Shown here piece by piece: positions 16,552-24,666 of a stretch of 64,000 nucleotides of DNA. The stretch is from Dactylosporangium sp. AC04546 (lineage in GTDB: Bacteria > Actinomycetota > Actinomycetes > Mycobacteriales > Micromonosporaceae). Below the pieces are notes generated by a model. The model did not search any database and was not told the origin of the DNA. It saw only the letters and a list, made by a program, of their open reading frames with translations. Every line of letters starts with the position of its first letter. Positions within the stretch are counted from its first letter, which is position 1. The position numbers were made by a program, and so were the translations under genes. The stretch is taken from contig NZ_JAHYSG010000005.1 of assembly GCF_022095675.1 (NCBI RefSeq), forward strand, positions 1-64,000, written 5' to 3'.

Positions 16552-17495
16552 GACGAAATCCTTTCGAGGGTGAGCGGGGCGGGAACCCGGGCCGGGCGGA
16601 ACACGCCCAGCGCGGCCAGGACGACCAACGTGGACACCGCGTCGACGACGGTGATGAGGATCCGGCTCAGCGCCACCACGGTGACCAGGGCCGGGCCGGT
16701 GAGCAGGGTGGCCAGGGTGAGCCCGAGCACCAGCTCGCGCACGCCGAGGCCGGACGGGAGCACCAGCGCCACCACCCCGGCGACCACCGCGAGCGCGAAG
16801 CCGCCGATGCCGACGGTGAGCGTGGTGAGTGGATCCGCGCCGAGCGCGACGGCCAGGACCGCCACATGGGTACCGCTGATGAGCCAGCCCAGCGCCATCA
16901 GGGCGGTGGCCTTGCTCAGCGCCGCCCGGCCGGGCAGCTCCAGCGTGGTGGTGCGGCGCAGCAGCCGGGCGCCGAGCGTCAACGGCGCGCGGAGCGTTCC
17001 GGGAGCCAGGACGGGCACCGCGGCGGCGGCGAGCACCGGCAGCAGCAGCCACCACAGTGGACTCACCGCCACCAGGGCGGGCAGGGCGAGCAGCCCGACC
17101 AGCAACCCGGCCACCACCGCGAGCCCCTGACTGGCCAGGAAGGCGGCGGCCAGCCGGACCGGCGGCTCCCCGAGCGACGTGGCCATGCTCGCGTGCGCCA
17201 CGGCCGGCCAGACCCCGCCGGGGATGTAGCGGGCGAGCCCGCCCACGAAGTACACCCGCAGCGCCTCGCGGGTCGGCAGCCGGGTGCCCAGGCCGGCCAG
17301 CAGGATCCGCCAGCCGAACATGCCGGGCAGGCCGCCGACACCCGCGAGGACCGCCGCGAGCAGCGCGCTGCCCAGCCCGACCGTTCGCACGCTGTCGACC
17401 AGGCCGTGCCGCGCCCGCCACAGCTGGCCGACGAGGAACAGCACGACCAGCCCGTACGCGAGGATGCGCAGCACCGCGAAGATCCGTCGTCTCAT
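16548..17495 (-). CDS. LPG-synthase/flippase-like integral membrane protein (UPF0104)
   Basis: Protein of 315 residues with about eight hydrophobic helices. The signatures GGLARYIPGGVWPAVAHASMA and the late LPSGLGVRELVLGL match the lysylphosphatidylglycerol-synthetase membrane-domain family (AglD/UPF0104), whose stand-alone members often sit in glycolipid loci and are thought to move or modify lipid-linked sugars. It has no aminoacyl-transfer domain. It overlaps both neighbours by ATGA/GTGA, so it belongs to the operon. A role in flipping the lipid-linked product is inference from context. Confidence 0.75.
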   Translation of the reverse strand: MRRRIFAVLRILAYGLVVLFLVGQLWRARHGLVDSVRTVGLGSALLAAVLAGVGGLPGMFGWRILLAGLGTRLPTREALRVYFVGGLARYIPGGVWPAVAHASMATSLGEPPVRLAAAFLASQGLAVVAGLLVGLLALPALVAVSPLWWLLLPVLAAAAVPVLAPGTLRAPLTLGARLLRRTTTLELPGRAALSKATALMALGWLISGTHVAVLAVALGADPLTTLTVGIGGFALAVVAGVVALVLPSGLGVRELVLGLTLATLLTGPALVTVVALSRILITVVDAVSTLVVLAALGVFRPARVPAPLTLERISS

Positions 17496-18559
17496 CGTGC
17501 CCTCCGCACGGTCAGCTCGATGCGCTGCAGGCTGTGGTCCGACATGCCGCGCGGGTCGACGAACGCGTACCGCCGCACCGCCACCGCGTCGGACGTGAAC
17601 GCCCAGTCGAGGCGCCACAGGTCGACCGGCCAGTACGAGCGCCACGACGCCGGATACAGGGATCGATCGCCGCTCGCCGCGTCGTGCAGCGAGCCGGCCA
17701 GCCACCGGATGTCGCCCATCGCCGGGCTGGTGTTGAAGTCCCCGGCGACGAGGATCGGGTTGCGGTTGCCCCGCACGTCGTTCTCCAGGGAGGTGTACTG
17801 CCGCTGCCGCGCCGCGTCGCGCAGGCGCAGCTGCCGGTAGAAGCCGGCCGACAGCGGGCTGACCAGGTCCAGCTGGACCGGCATGTGCACGTTGTAGACC
17901 GACAGGGTTCCGCCGCCCGCCGTCACGTCCACGCGCAGCGACTTGACCTGCTCGTACACCTGTCGCCAGCTGCTGCCGGGGGCCGGTTCGGCGGGCAGCG
18001 CGACGACCCGCCGTACCGGTAGGCGGGTGAGCGTCAGCAGCTCGCCGCGCTCGATCGCGGTGTAGCCGGGGAAGTCGCCGGGGTGCAGGCCGTTCTCCGC
18101 GTACTCCTGCAGCAGGTACACGTCGGCGTCCTGGGCGCGCAGGAAGGCGAGGAACCGCGCCGGGTCGTCCCAGTCGTCCCACACCTCCGTGTTCCACGCC
18201 ACGACCCTGAGGTGGGTGCCGGCCACGTCCCCCGGCGGTGGCAGCAGCGCCGCCGGGTTGAAGCCCGCCTGTGCCCCGCCGACCGCAAGGCCGGCCAGCG
18301 CGACCACCAGCGGCCGGCGGCCCAGCCGGAGCAGGGCGGTGCCGGCGGTGAGCCCGGCCGGTACCACGGCGAAGGCCAGTGGTGGCAGCAGACCCGGCAC
18401 GAGCCACAACCACCAGCGACCGCTCAGCGCGACGTTGAGCCCGGCGAAGACCAACCAGGCGACGCCGGCCGCCACGACGACGCGCCGTCCGATGCGGAAG
18501 ATGCGGGCCCGCACCGGCCGGTCGGCCACGGTAGGCGTCGAGGTGATGGTCGCGGTCAT
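17492..18559 (-). CDS. membrane-anchored endonuclease/exonuclease/phosphatase-fold protein (copy 2)
   Basis: Protein of 355 residues: three hydrophobic segments (about 27-100), then an EEP domain with the metal and catalytic motifs RVVAWNTE, LLQEY, NVHMPVQ, VAGDFNTSP and MSDHSLQRIEL. With membrane anchors this fold is more often a phosphodiesterase on lipid or sugar-phosphate substrates than a nuclease. It is paralogous to the protein at 20552-21616 (same anchor pattern, GRWWLWL(V/L)P, GELLTL(T/S)R, PAMGD), so one gene-pair duplication formed both. ATGA overlaps on both sides place it in the operon. Role suggested: dephosphorylation or hydrolysis of a polyprenyl-linked intermediate. Confidence 0.78.
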   Translation of the reverse strand: MTATITSTPTVADRPVRARIFRIGRRVVVAAGVAWLVFAGLNVALSGRWWLWLVPGLLPPLAFAVVPAGLTAGTALLRLGRRPLVVALAGLAVGGAQAGFNPAALLPPPGDVAGTHLRVVAWNTEVWDDWDDPARFLAFLRAQDADVYLLQEYAENGLHPGDFPGYTAIERGELLTLTRLPVRRVVALPAEPAPGSSWRQVYEQVKSLRVDVTAGGGTLSVYNVHMPVQLDLVSPLSAGFYRQLRLRDAARQRQYTSLENDVRGNRNPILVAGDFNTSPAMGDIRWLAGSLHDAASGDRSLYPASWRSYWPVDLWRLDWAFTSDAVAVRRYAFVDPRGMSDHSLQRIELTVRRAR

Positions 18560-19560
18560 GCCGCGAGCCCGGTGTACAGGCGGCGGAACCGCGCGGAGCC
18601 GGCCCACTGCGTGAGACCGACGGCGATCCCGGCCGCCGTCGTGAGGTTCACCAGGTAGTGCAGCGCCACCACGGCGACGGCGAAGCCTGGTCCCCGATGG
18701 CGCAGGGCCGCTCGGAAGAACCGGCGCTCGCCGAGGCACCAGGCGGCGAGGAACGCCACCGGGACCAGCGCGGCGATCGGGCCGAGCAGCGCGGGCGCCG
18801 GTGCCGTGGCCAGGGCGAGCGCCGCGGCGAGGCAGCCGCCGGACTGCTGGCTGGTCGCCACCTGAGCGACCCGGCTGCGGTCGAGGAAGAACGGGATGTG
18901 CAGCCGGGTGCGGTGGAACACCTTGCGCAGCACCACCCGCAGCGTCGGATCGTTGTCGTGCTTGCCGCGCACCGTCGTGCTGAGCAGCATCCGGTGCCGC
19001 GCACCGAGCCGCCGGCCGAAGTCGGCGCCCTCGGTCTCGCGCAGGTGCGGCAGGAATCCGCCCAGCTCGGCGTAGACGGTCGCCGGTATGGCCATGATGG
19101 CGGTCGGCACGAAGTCGTGCAGCTCGCCGGCCGCCGCCTCCAGCCAGTAGTACTGGTGGAAGTTGCGGTACCGCTCGACCACACCGTTGACGATGAGCGG
19201 CTCCGGCTCGTAGGTGCCGGCGACCACGCCGACGGTGGGGTCGGCCCGCAGCGCGGCGACCGCGTTGGCCACCGCGTCCGGGTGCATGGCCACGTCCGAG
19301 TCGACGAAGACCAGGATCTCGCCCGACGCCTCGGCCGCGCCCAGGTTGCGGGCGACCGCGACCCCGCCGTTGACGCCGGTGGACACGACCCGCGCGCCGA
19401 GGGACCGCGCAACCGCGACCGAGTCGTCGGTACTGCAGTCGTCGACGACCAGGATCTCCAGCGGCTGGTAGGTCTGCCGTTGCGCGGCCTCCACGCACAG
19501 GCCGATCGTGGCGCCGTAGTTGTAGTTCGGGATGATCACGGAGACCAGTGGAGTGTTCAT
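18556..19560 (-). CDS. GT2 glycosyltransferase with C-terminal membrane helices
   Basis: Protein of 334 residues. A GT-A fold is clear at residues 1-210: VSVIIPNYNYG, VVDDCSTDDS, ARNLGAAEASGE, the DXD-like FVDSDVAM and the acid in ETEGADFGRRL. Two or three hydrophobic segments close the protein (about 245-325), as in polyprenyl-phosphate-dependent GT2 enzymes. One of three GT2 paralogues in this operon. It probably uses a nucleotide sugar and a lipid acceptor on the cytoplasmic face. ATGA overlaps both neighbours. Confidence 0.85.
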   Translation of the reverse strand: MNTPLVSVIIPNYNYGATIGLCVEAAQRQTYQPLEILVVDDCSTDDSVAVARSLGARVVSTGVNGGVAVARNLGAAEASGEILVFVDSDVAMHPDAVANAVAALRADPTVGVVAGTYEPEPLIVNGVVERYRNFHQYYWLEAAAGELHDFVPTAIMAIPATVYAELGGFLPHLRETEGADFGRRLGARHRMLLSTTVRGKHDNDPTLRVVLRKVFHRTRLHIPFFLDRSRVAQVATSQQSGGCLAAALALATAPAPALLGPIAALVPVAFLAAWCLGERRFFRAALRHRGPGFAVAVVALHYLVNLTTAAGIAVGLTQWAGSARFRRLYTGLAA

Positions 19561-20552
19561 GACGTGGTACCGATCGGGCAGCGGCGGCTCGGGCCGAAGG
19601 TCGGGTCGGTGAGGACGCGCAGCAGGCCGCGGGCGCAGCCGGCCAGCAGCGCGATGTGCAGGAGCAGGTTGACGCCGGTGAAGTACGCCAGGTAGGCGAG
19701 ACCCTTGCGGCGCACGACGAACCGGGCCAGCGGCGGGTCGGCCACCGCGAAGGCGGCCAGCAGCGCGCCGGGCACCGCCAGCAGGGCCGGGTCGAGCAGG
19801 CCCAGCGGCACCGTCGCCAGCATGAGCGCCACGACGGCCACGCCGGTGGTGCGGTTGACGGCCAGCCCGCCGCGGCGCATCCGGTTGCGGGCCGAGAAGG
19901 GCATGAGCTGTGCCCGCCGGTACTGCTCGTGCAGCGCGTCCGGCAGCCGGTCCACCTCGTCGTGGTAGCCGACCATCGTGTCGGTGAGCCGGATCTGGTA
20001 GCGGGTGCGGAGCCGTTCGCTGTACTCGTCGTCCTCCGCGCTGCGCAACCGCTCGTCGAACCCGCCGATCTCGTCGAGGACTCGTCGCGGCATCGCGGCC
20101 AGCGCGAACACCGCGGTCTCGGTCCGCCCGACCTGCCGGGTCAGCGCGAAGTGCAGGTGCAGCACCCGGTGGCGCTCCACCGGGCCGTCGTCGACGAGCG
20201 GCTCCGGCCCGTACACACCGAAGACGCAGCCGCAGTCCGGCTCCGCGGCCAGGATCCGCACGGCCTGCTCGATCGCGTCCGGGGCCAGGGCGACGTCGGA
20301 GTCCACGAAGAAGACGACGTCGCCGCGGCTGGCCGCCACCCCGGTGTTGCGGGCGGCCGACACACCCCGGTTGACCGCGTGGCGCACCACCGTCGCCCCG
20401 GCCGCTTCGGCGATCCGGACCGAGTCGTCGGTGCTGCGGTCGTCGACGACGATCACCTCGACCGGTTGGAGGGTCTGCTGCTGCACCGAGCGCAGACACG
20501 CGCCCAGGGTCTTGCCGTAGTTGTAGTTGGGGATGACGACCGAGACGTTCAT
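19557..20552 (-). CDS. GT2 glycosyltransferase with C-terminal membrane helices
   Basis: Protein of 331 residues, paralogue of the previous entry. GT2 motifs: VSVVIPNYNYGKTLG, VVDDRSTDDS, AARNTGVAASRGD, FVDSDVAL and the acidic SAEDDEYSERL. Membrane segments lie at about 235-275 and 295-320. The ATG at 20552 overlaps the preceding stop by one base (TGATG), and an AAGGA site lies upstream. Its substrate probably differs from its paralogues because the loop around residues 100-150 is divergent. Acts in the same predicted lipid-linked glycan pathway. Confidence 0.85.
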   Translation of the reverse strand: MNVSVVIPNYNYGKTLGACLRSVQQQTLQPVEVIVVDDRSTDDSVRIAEAAGATVVRHAVNRGVSAARNTGVAASRGDVVFFVDSDVALAPDAIEQAVRILAAEPDCGCVFGVYGPEPLVDDGPVERHRVLHLHFALTRQVGRTETAVFALAAMPRRVLDEIGGFDERLRSAEDDEYSERLRTRYQIRLTDTMVGYHDEVDRLPDALHEQYRRAQLMPFSARNRMRRGGLAVNRTTGVAVVALMLATVPLGLLDPALLAVPGALLAAFAVADPPLARFVVRRKGLAYLAYFTGVNLLLHIALLAGCARGLLRVLTDPTFGPSRRCPIGTTS

Positions 20553-21616
20553 CAAGACTGTCCTTTCAGGACGATCCGCACCTGCTGCGCCCGATGGTCG
20601 GAGAGCCCGTCCGTGGCCACCAGCCGGTAGTCGCGGGCGAGCAGCCCGGCCGTGGTGAAGGTCCAGTCGACCCGCCACAGCGGCAGGCCGGCCGGCCACG
20701 ACCCCGGGTACAGTGCGGTGTTGGCGTCGTGCAGGGTCGCGCGCAGCGCATCGAGGTCACCCATCGCCGGGCTGGTGTTGAAGTCCCCGGCGACGATCGC
20801 GGGACGGCTGTTGGCGGCGAGGTCGGACCGCAGCCCGGCGAGCTGGCGGCGCCGCAGCTCGTCGCGCTCCTGGATCAGGCTGAAGAACCGGCGGCTCACC
20901 GCGAGGTCGATCTGGACCGGCAGGTGCACGTTGTAGGCCGAGATGACGTGCCCGTCGACGTCGAGATCGCTGCGCAGCACCTTGGCCGCGGCGAACACCT
21001 GGTCGAAGCCGGCCGTGCGGCCGGCCAGGTCGCGGTCCGGGCCGACCGGCGGCCGGGCCACGATCGGGAACCGGCTGAGCGTCAGCAGCTCGCCGCGGCT
21101 GGCGATCGAGTAGCCGGGGAACGCGGCCCGCAGCGCCGCCTCGTCGTCCACCCGCCGGGCGCCGTCCAGCCCGGCCGTCTCGTCCCAGTGCAGGTACTCC
21201 TGCAGCAGGTAGACGTCGGCGTGCTGGGCCCGCAGGAACGCGTAGAGCCGGTCCCGCCCGACGTGCTGGCCCCAGTACTCGGTGTTCCACGCGAACACCC
21301 GCAGCTCCGGGCCTACGCCGGAGACTCCACCGTGGACGGTGAGGCCGTTGTACGGCCAGCCGAGCACACCGGCCGTGACGGTTCCCGCCAGGACCAGCCA
21401 GGTGGCGTTGGCCGGCACCGGGCGGCCGGACAGGCGCGCGGCCGGCAGCGCGGCGAGCAGCATGACCGGGATGACCAGGAACGTCAGCGGCGGCATCAGG
21501 TCGGGCAGCAGCCAGAGCCACCAGCGCCCGGTGAGCAGCCACTGCAGGCCCACGAAGACCAGCCAGGCGCCGGTCGCGCCGACCAGGACCTGGGTGCCCC
21601 GGCACCACCTGCTCAT
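20552..21616 (-). CDS. membrane-anchored endonuclease/exonuclease/phosphatase-fold protein (copy 1)
   Basis: Protein of 354 residues with three N-terminal hydrophobic segments (about 10-90) and an EEP domain carrying RVFAWNTEY, LLQEYLHW, NVHLPVQ, VAGDFNTSPAMGD and LSDHRAQQ. All metal/catalytic positions of the fold (Asn, Glu, Asp-x-Asn, terminal Asp-His) are present, so it should be active. It follows a GT2 gene exactly as copy 2 does, which supports duplication of a GT2-EEP unit. Possible substrates are polyprenyl phosphates, phosphoglycolipids or sugar phosphates. Confidence 0.78.
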   Translation of the reverse strand: MSRWCRGTQVLVGATGAWLVFVGLQWLLTGRWWLWLLPDLMPPLTFLVIPVMLLAALPAARLSGRPVPANATWLVLAGTVTAGVLGWPYNGLTVHGGVSGVGPELRVFAWNTEYWGQHVGRDRLYAFLRAQHADVYLLQEYLHWDETAGLDGARRVDDEAALRAAFPGYSIASRGELLTLSRFPIVARPPVGPDRDLAGRTAGFDQVFAAAKVLRSDLDVDGHVISAYNVHLPVQIDLAVSRRFFSLIQERDELRRRQLAGLRSDLAANSRPAIVAGDFNTSPAMGDLDALRATLHDANTALYPGSWPAGLPLWRVDWTFTTAGLLARDYRLVATDGLSDHRAQQVRIVLKGQS

Positions 21617-22641
21617 GCTGGCGACAGGCGGATCGGGCGCGGCTGCGGAGCGAGGTCGTACAGGCCGCGGAACTCCCGCGACGCGAGCCACTGCAGCGCG
21701 CCGAAGCCCGCGCCGGCCACGATGGCCACGCTCTGCAGCACCTGCACGCCGGTGAAGAACAGGCCGAAGCCGGTTCCCCGGCGGCGGAACACGAACCGGT
21801 ACATCTCGGCGTCGCACCCGATCGACACGGCGAGCAGCGCGGCCGGGACCAGGGCGAAGAGCGGACTCGCCAGGAGCATCGGAAGGCTCAGGACCGCGGC
21901 GGTGGCGGCGACGCTGCCGAAGATGCGGGCCGAGGTCTCGAAGCCTTTGGCGAACCTGCGCCGCCTGGTGTAGAGCGGTATCCGCAGCCGGCTGCGGCGG
22001 AACAGCTTGCGCAGCAACGGCCACAGCCGCGGCTCGTCGCGGTGCCGGCCGGACAGCGCCGAGGTGAGCAGCACCTGGTAGCGGGTGGACAGCCGCTGGC
22101 CGTACTCGACCTCTTCGGTCTCGCGCAGCCGCGCGTCGAACGGGCCCATCTCGGCGAAGACCTCGGCCCGCATCGCGCAGATCGCGCTGAACAGGAACGA
22201 CACCACGCCCTCGGAGCTGATCCGCCAGTAGTGCGCCTGGAGGCACCGGCACTCCTGCAGCAGGCTGTCGCGCTTGAGCGGGACGTCGTCGAGCATGCCG
22301 CAGACCGCGCCGGCCTCGGGCCGGGCGTCCAGCAGCGCCGTGGCCCGCTCGATCACGGTCGGCGCCAGTTCGACGTCCGAGTCGAGGAAGAGCAGGACGT
22401 CGCCGGACGCGAGCTGCGCGCCGAGGTTGCGGGCCGCCGCCGGTCCGCTGTTGACGGGGGTACTGACGACCCGGACGCCGGCGGCCGTCGCGATCGCCAC
22501 GGAGCCGTCGGTACTGCAGTCGTCGACGAACAGGATCTCCAGTGCCGGCACGGTCTGCGCGCGGACGGCCGCGATGGTGCGATCGAGCGAGTCGGCGTGG
22601 TTGTAGTTGGGCATGATGACCGAGACCCGGGGTACGGACAC
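21613..22641 (-). CDS. GT2 glycosyltransferase with C-terminal membrane helices
   Basis: Protein of 342 residues, third GT2 paralogue. Motifs: VSVIMPNYNHADSLD, FVDDCSTDGS, ARNLGAQLASGD, FLDSDVEL, and the acidic ETEEVEYGQRL. Hydrophobic segments at about 245-330 suggest two or three helices. It starts with GTG at 22641 behind AAGGAG, 30 bases after the UbiA stop, and overlaps the next EEP gene by ATGA. The three GT2 enzymes would add successive residues to a lipid carrier, or act on separate acceptors. Confidence 0.85.
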   Translation of the reverse strand: MSVPRVSVIMPNYNHADSLDRTIAAVRAQTVPALEILFVDDCSTDGSVAIATAAGVRVVSTPVNSGPAAARNLGAQLASGDVLLFLDSDVELAPTVIERATALLDARPEAGAVCGMLDDVPLKRDSLLQECRCLQAHYWRISSEGVVSFLFSAICAMRAEVFAEMGPFDARLRETEEVEYGQRLSTRYQVLLTSALSGRHRDEPRLWPLLRKLFRRSRLRIPLYTRRRRFAKGFETSARIFGSVAATAAVLSLPMLLASPLFALVPAALLAVSIGCDAEMYRFVFRRRGTGFGLFFTGVQVLQSVAIVAGAGFGALQWLASREFRGLYDLAPQPRPIRLSPA

Positions 22642-22671
22642 GGTGCCTTCTCCTTGGTCGGTGGCGGCTGG

Positions 22672-23622
22672 TCAGTTGATGAGGGACTGGAGCCGGTGGG
22701 CGAGCGCCGGGTCGCGCGAGAGCACCAGCGCGGTGACGAACAGCACGCCCCATACCAGGCCGGTGCCGACGATCGCGCGGTCGCGCAGCAGGACGAGGAC
22801 GGGGTCGCCGACGCCACGCACCAGGACCGCCTGGATGTACCGGGCGAGCGCGAAGAGGGCCAGCGGCACCGAGGCCAGCATCGCCGGCTCCGCGAACGCG
22901 CCGAGTTGCGCGTCGCCCCGCAGGTACAGCAGGAACGCCACGGCGGTGAGGACCGCGGTCAGCTGGATCAGGTGGTCGGTGAGTTCGACGGTGTAGCCGC
23001 GCAGGGCGGGGCGGTGGGCGCTGCCGCCGACCGACAGCTCCTGACGCCGCTTGCCGAGGACCAGCAGCAGGCACAGCGAGAAGACCGCCACGAGCAGCCA
23101 GGTGGCCACGGGCGCACCGACGGTGAGGTAGCCCTCCAGCACCCGCAGGACGAACCCGGCGGCGACGCAGCCGGCATCCACCAGCGGTATGTGCTTGAGC
23201 ACCCGGCAGTACAGGACGTTGAGCACCAGATAGGCCAGGATCGGGCCGGGCGGCACGTCCGGGACGGCGATGAGCAGCAGGGCGAGCAGCCCCAGCACGC
23301 CGGTCGCGACCGCCACGGCGACGGCGCCGGAGACCCGGCCGGACGCGATGGGCCGCAGCCGCTTCACCGGGTGCAGCCGGTCGCGGCGACGGTCGGCGAG
23401 GTCGTTGCCGAAGTACACGGCGATCGAGGCGAGGGTGAAGGCCACCGTGGCCAGCAGGACGTGGCCGGCGCTGGACGCCGAGACCGTCGGCACGGCGAGC
23501 AGGGCCGCCGGGACCACCAGGACGTTCTTGACCCAGTGCGCCGGCCGGGCGACCCGGAGGAGATCGAGCAGCAGCGGGGTGGGCACGGCGGTGGATGCGG
23601 GAGTCGTTTCCAGAGTCGTCAT
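22672..23622 (-). CDS. UbiA prenyltransferase, DPPR-synthase-like
   Basis: Protein of 316 residues with about eight or nine hydrophobic helices. The first aspartate-rich motif is NDLADRRRDRLHPVKRLRPI, which with RPAHWVKN matches decaprenyl-phosphate phosphoribosyltransferase (mycobacterial Rv3806c type) rather than menaquinone or haem O enzymes. That family moves 5-phosphoribose from PRPP to polyprenyl phosphate. If so it makes the lipid-linked pentose that the rest of the operon remodels. A fairly weak GGACGGGA site precedes the ATG. Pairing with an epimerase parallels the DPPR to decaprenyl-phospho-arabinose route, but the DprE1 oxidase partner is absent here. Confidence 0.82.
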   Translation of the reverse strand: MTTLETTPASTAVPTPLLLDLLRVARPAHWVKNVLVVPAALLAVPTVSASSAGHVLLATVAFTLASIAVYFGNDLADRRRDRLHPVKRLRPIASGRVSGAVAVAVATGVLGLLALLLIAVPDVPPGPILAYLVLNVLYCRVLKHIPLVDAGCVAAGFVLRVLEGYLTVGAPVATWLLVAVFSLCLLLVLGKRRQELSVGGSAHRPALRGYTVELTDHLIQLTAVLTAVAFLLYLRGDAQLGAFAEPAMLASVPLALFALARYIQAVLVRGVGDPVLVLLRDRAIVGTGLVWGVLFVTALVLSRDPALAHRLQSLIN

Positions 23623-23634
23623 CGCGGTCCCGTC

Positions 23635-24666
23635 CTAGAAGAACACCTTGGCGGCGGAGAGAGCCCCTTGCTTCCACGGCTCCCGGCTGGTGACCCCGCT
23701 CCCGGACGGCGAGCCGCGCTGCTCGCGCCACCAGTCGAACGTGGCCAGGATCGTGTCGCGGTTGGACCGGGTGGGCGCGTAGCCGAGCCGGTTCCGGGCC
23801 TTGGCGATGCTCACGTAGGAGTCGGCGAGGAGCTTGTGCAGCAGCCGCCCGTACACCGGGGACAGCCCGACGCGCTGCAGCAGCGAGAGGACCGCCACGG
23901 CCGGCCGGGCCGGCACGCCGACGACGCGCCGGCCGTGTCCGGCGGCGTCGAGCACCGCCTGGAAGTCCTCGCGGATCGTGCCGAACTCGGCGGCGGCGAT
24001 GTTGTAGGTGTCGCTCGCGACGTCCGGCGGTGCCGCGAGGGCGGTCTGGATCGCGGTGACCAGGTCCTCGACGGCCAGCATCTGCACCCGGACGTCGCCG
24101 CGGCCGAGGACCGGGAAGTTGCGGCCCTCGTCGGCCCACTCGAACAGCATCGCGAACAGCCCCATCCGGCCCGGCCCGAGGAACGTCTTGGGCCGCAGGG
24201 TGGTGAGGCACACCCCGTCGGCGCGCGCCTTGTCCGCCACGACCTCGGCGTCGGCCTTGGCCTCGCTGTAGACGTCGACCGGCTCGCGCGGGTGCTCCTC
24301 GGTGGTGGGCACGACCTTCGGCAGGCCGTAGACCGCGGTCGAGCTGATCTGCACCACGCGCGGCACGCCGGCCTCCCCAGCCGCGTCGAGCACGCTGCCG
24401 GTACCGTCGACGATCACCGATCGGATGACGTCGGCCGGGTAGCTGGGCAGCGCCGAGGCGCAGTGCACGACCGCGGTCGCGCCGGTGAACGCCCGCCGCA
24501 TGGCGGCGGTGTCGCGGATGTCGGCCTCGACGTGCTCCAGCCGGGTGTGCGGTGGCACGGCGCTGCCGCGCCGGTCGACCCCCCGGACCCGCTCACCCGC
24601 CGCGAGCAGCCGCTCGACCAGGTGCGTGCCGAGCATGCCGGCCGCGCCGGTCACGACAACCGTCAT
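23635..24666 (-). CDS. NAD-dependent epimerase/dehydratase (extended SDR)
   Basis: Protein of 343 residues. Rossmann motif VVVTGAAGMLGTHLVERL (TGxxGxxG) at the N terminus, then VHCASALP, the Ser of VQISSTAVYG and the catalytic pair YSEAKADAE (YxxxK). This is an extended SDR acting on a nucleotide sugar or other activated sugar. It is separated from the UbiA gene by 12 bases and overlaps the aminotransferase by ATGA. With those neighbours it may oxidise or epimerise a sugar before amination. Exact reaction cannot be read from sequence. Confidence 0.85.
   Translation of the reverse strand: MTVVVTGAAGMLGTHLVERLLAAGERVRGVDRRGSAVPPHTRLEHVEADIRDTAAMRRAFTGATAVVHCASALPSYPADVIRSVIVDGTGSVLDAAGEAGVPRVVQISSTAVYGLPKVVPTTEEHPREPVDVYSEAKADAEVVADKARADGVCLTTLRPKTFLGPGRMGLFAMLFEWADEGRNFPVLGRGDVRVQMLAVEDLVTAIQTALAAPPDVASDTYNIAAAEFGTIREDFQAVLDAAGHGRRVVGVPARPAVAVLSLLQRVGLSPVYGRLLHKLLADSYVSIAKARNRLGYAPTRSNRDTILATFDWWREQRGSPSGSGVTSREPWKQGALSAAKVFF

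Noticed and set aside
22672..23622. UbiA gene as part of menaquinone or haem O synthesis
   Set aside because: The NDxxDxxxDxxHPxKR motif is of the polyprenyl-phosphate phosphoribosyltransferase type, and no quinone or haem genes are near.
20552..24211. 1219-residue continuous minus frame
   Set aside because: Only the last 354 residues are a protein (EEP copy 1); the rest is an out-of-frame reading of the GT2, UbiA and epimerase genes.
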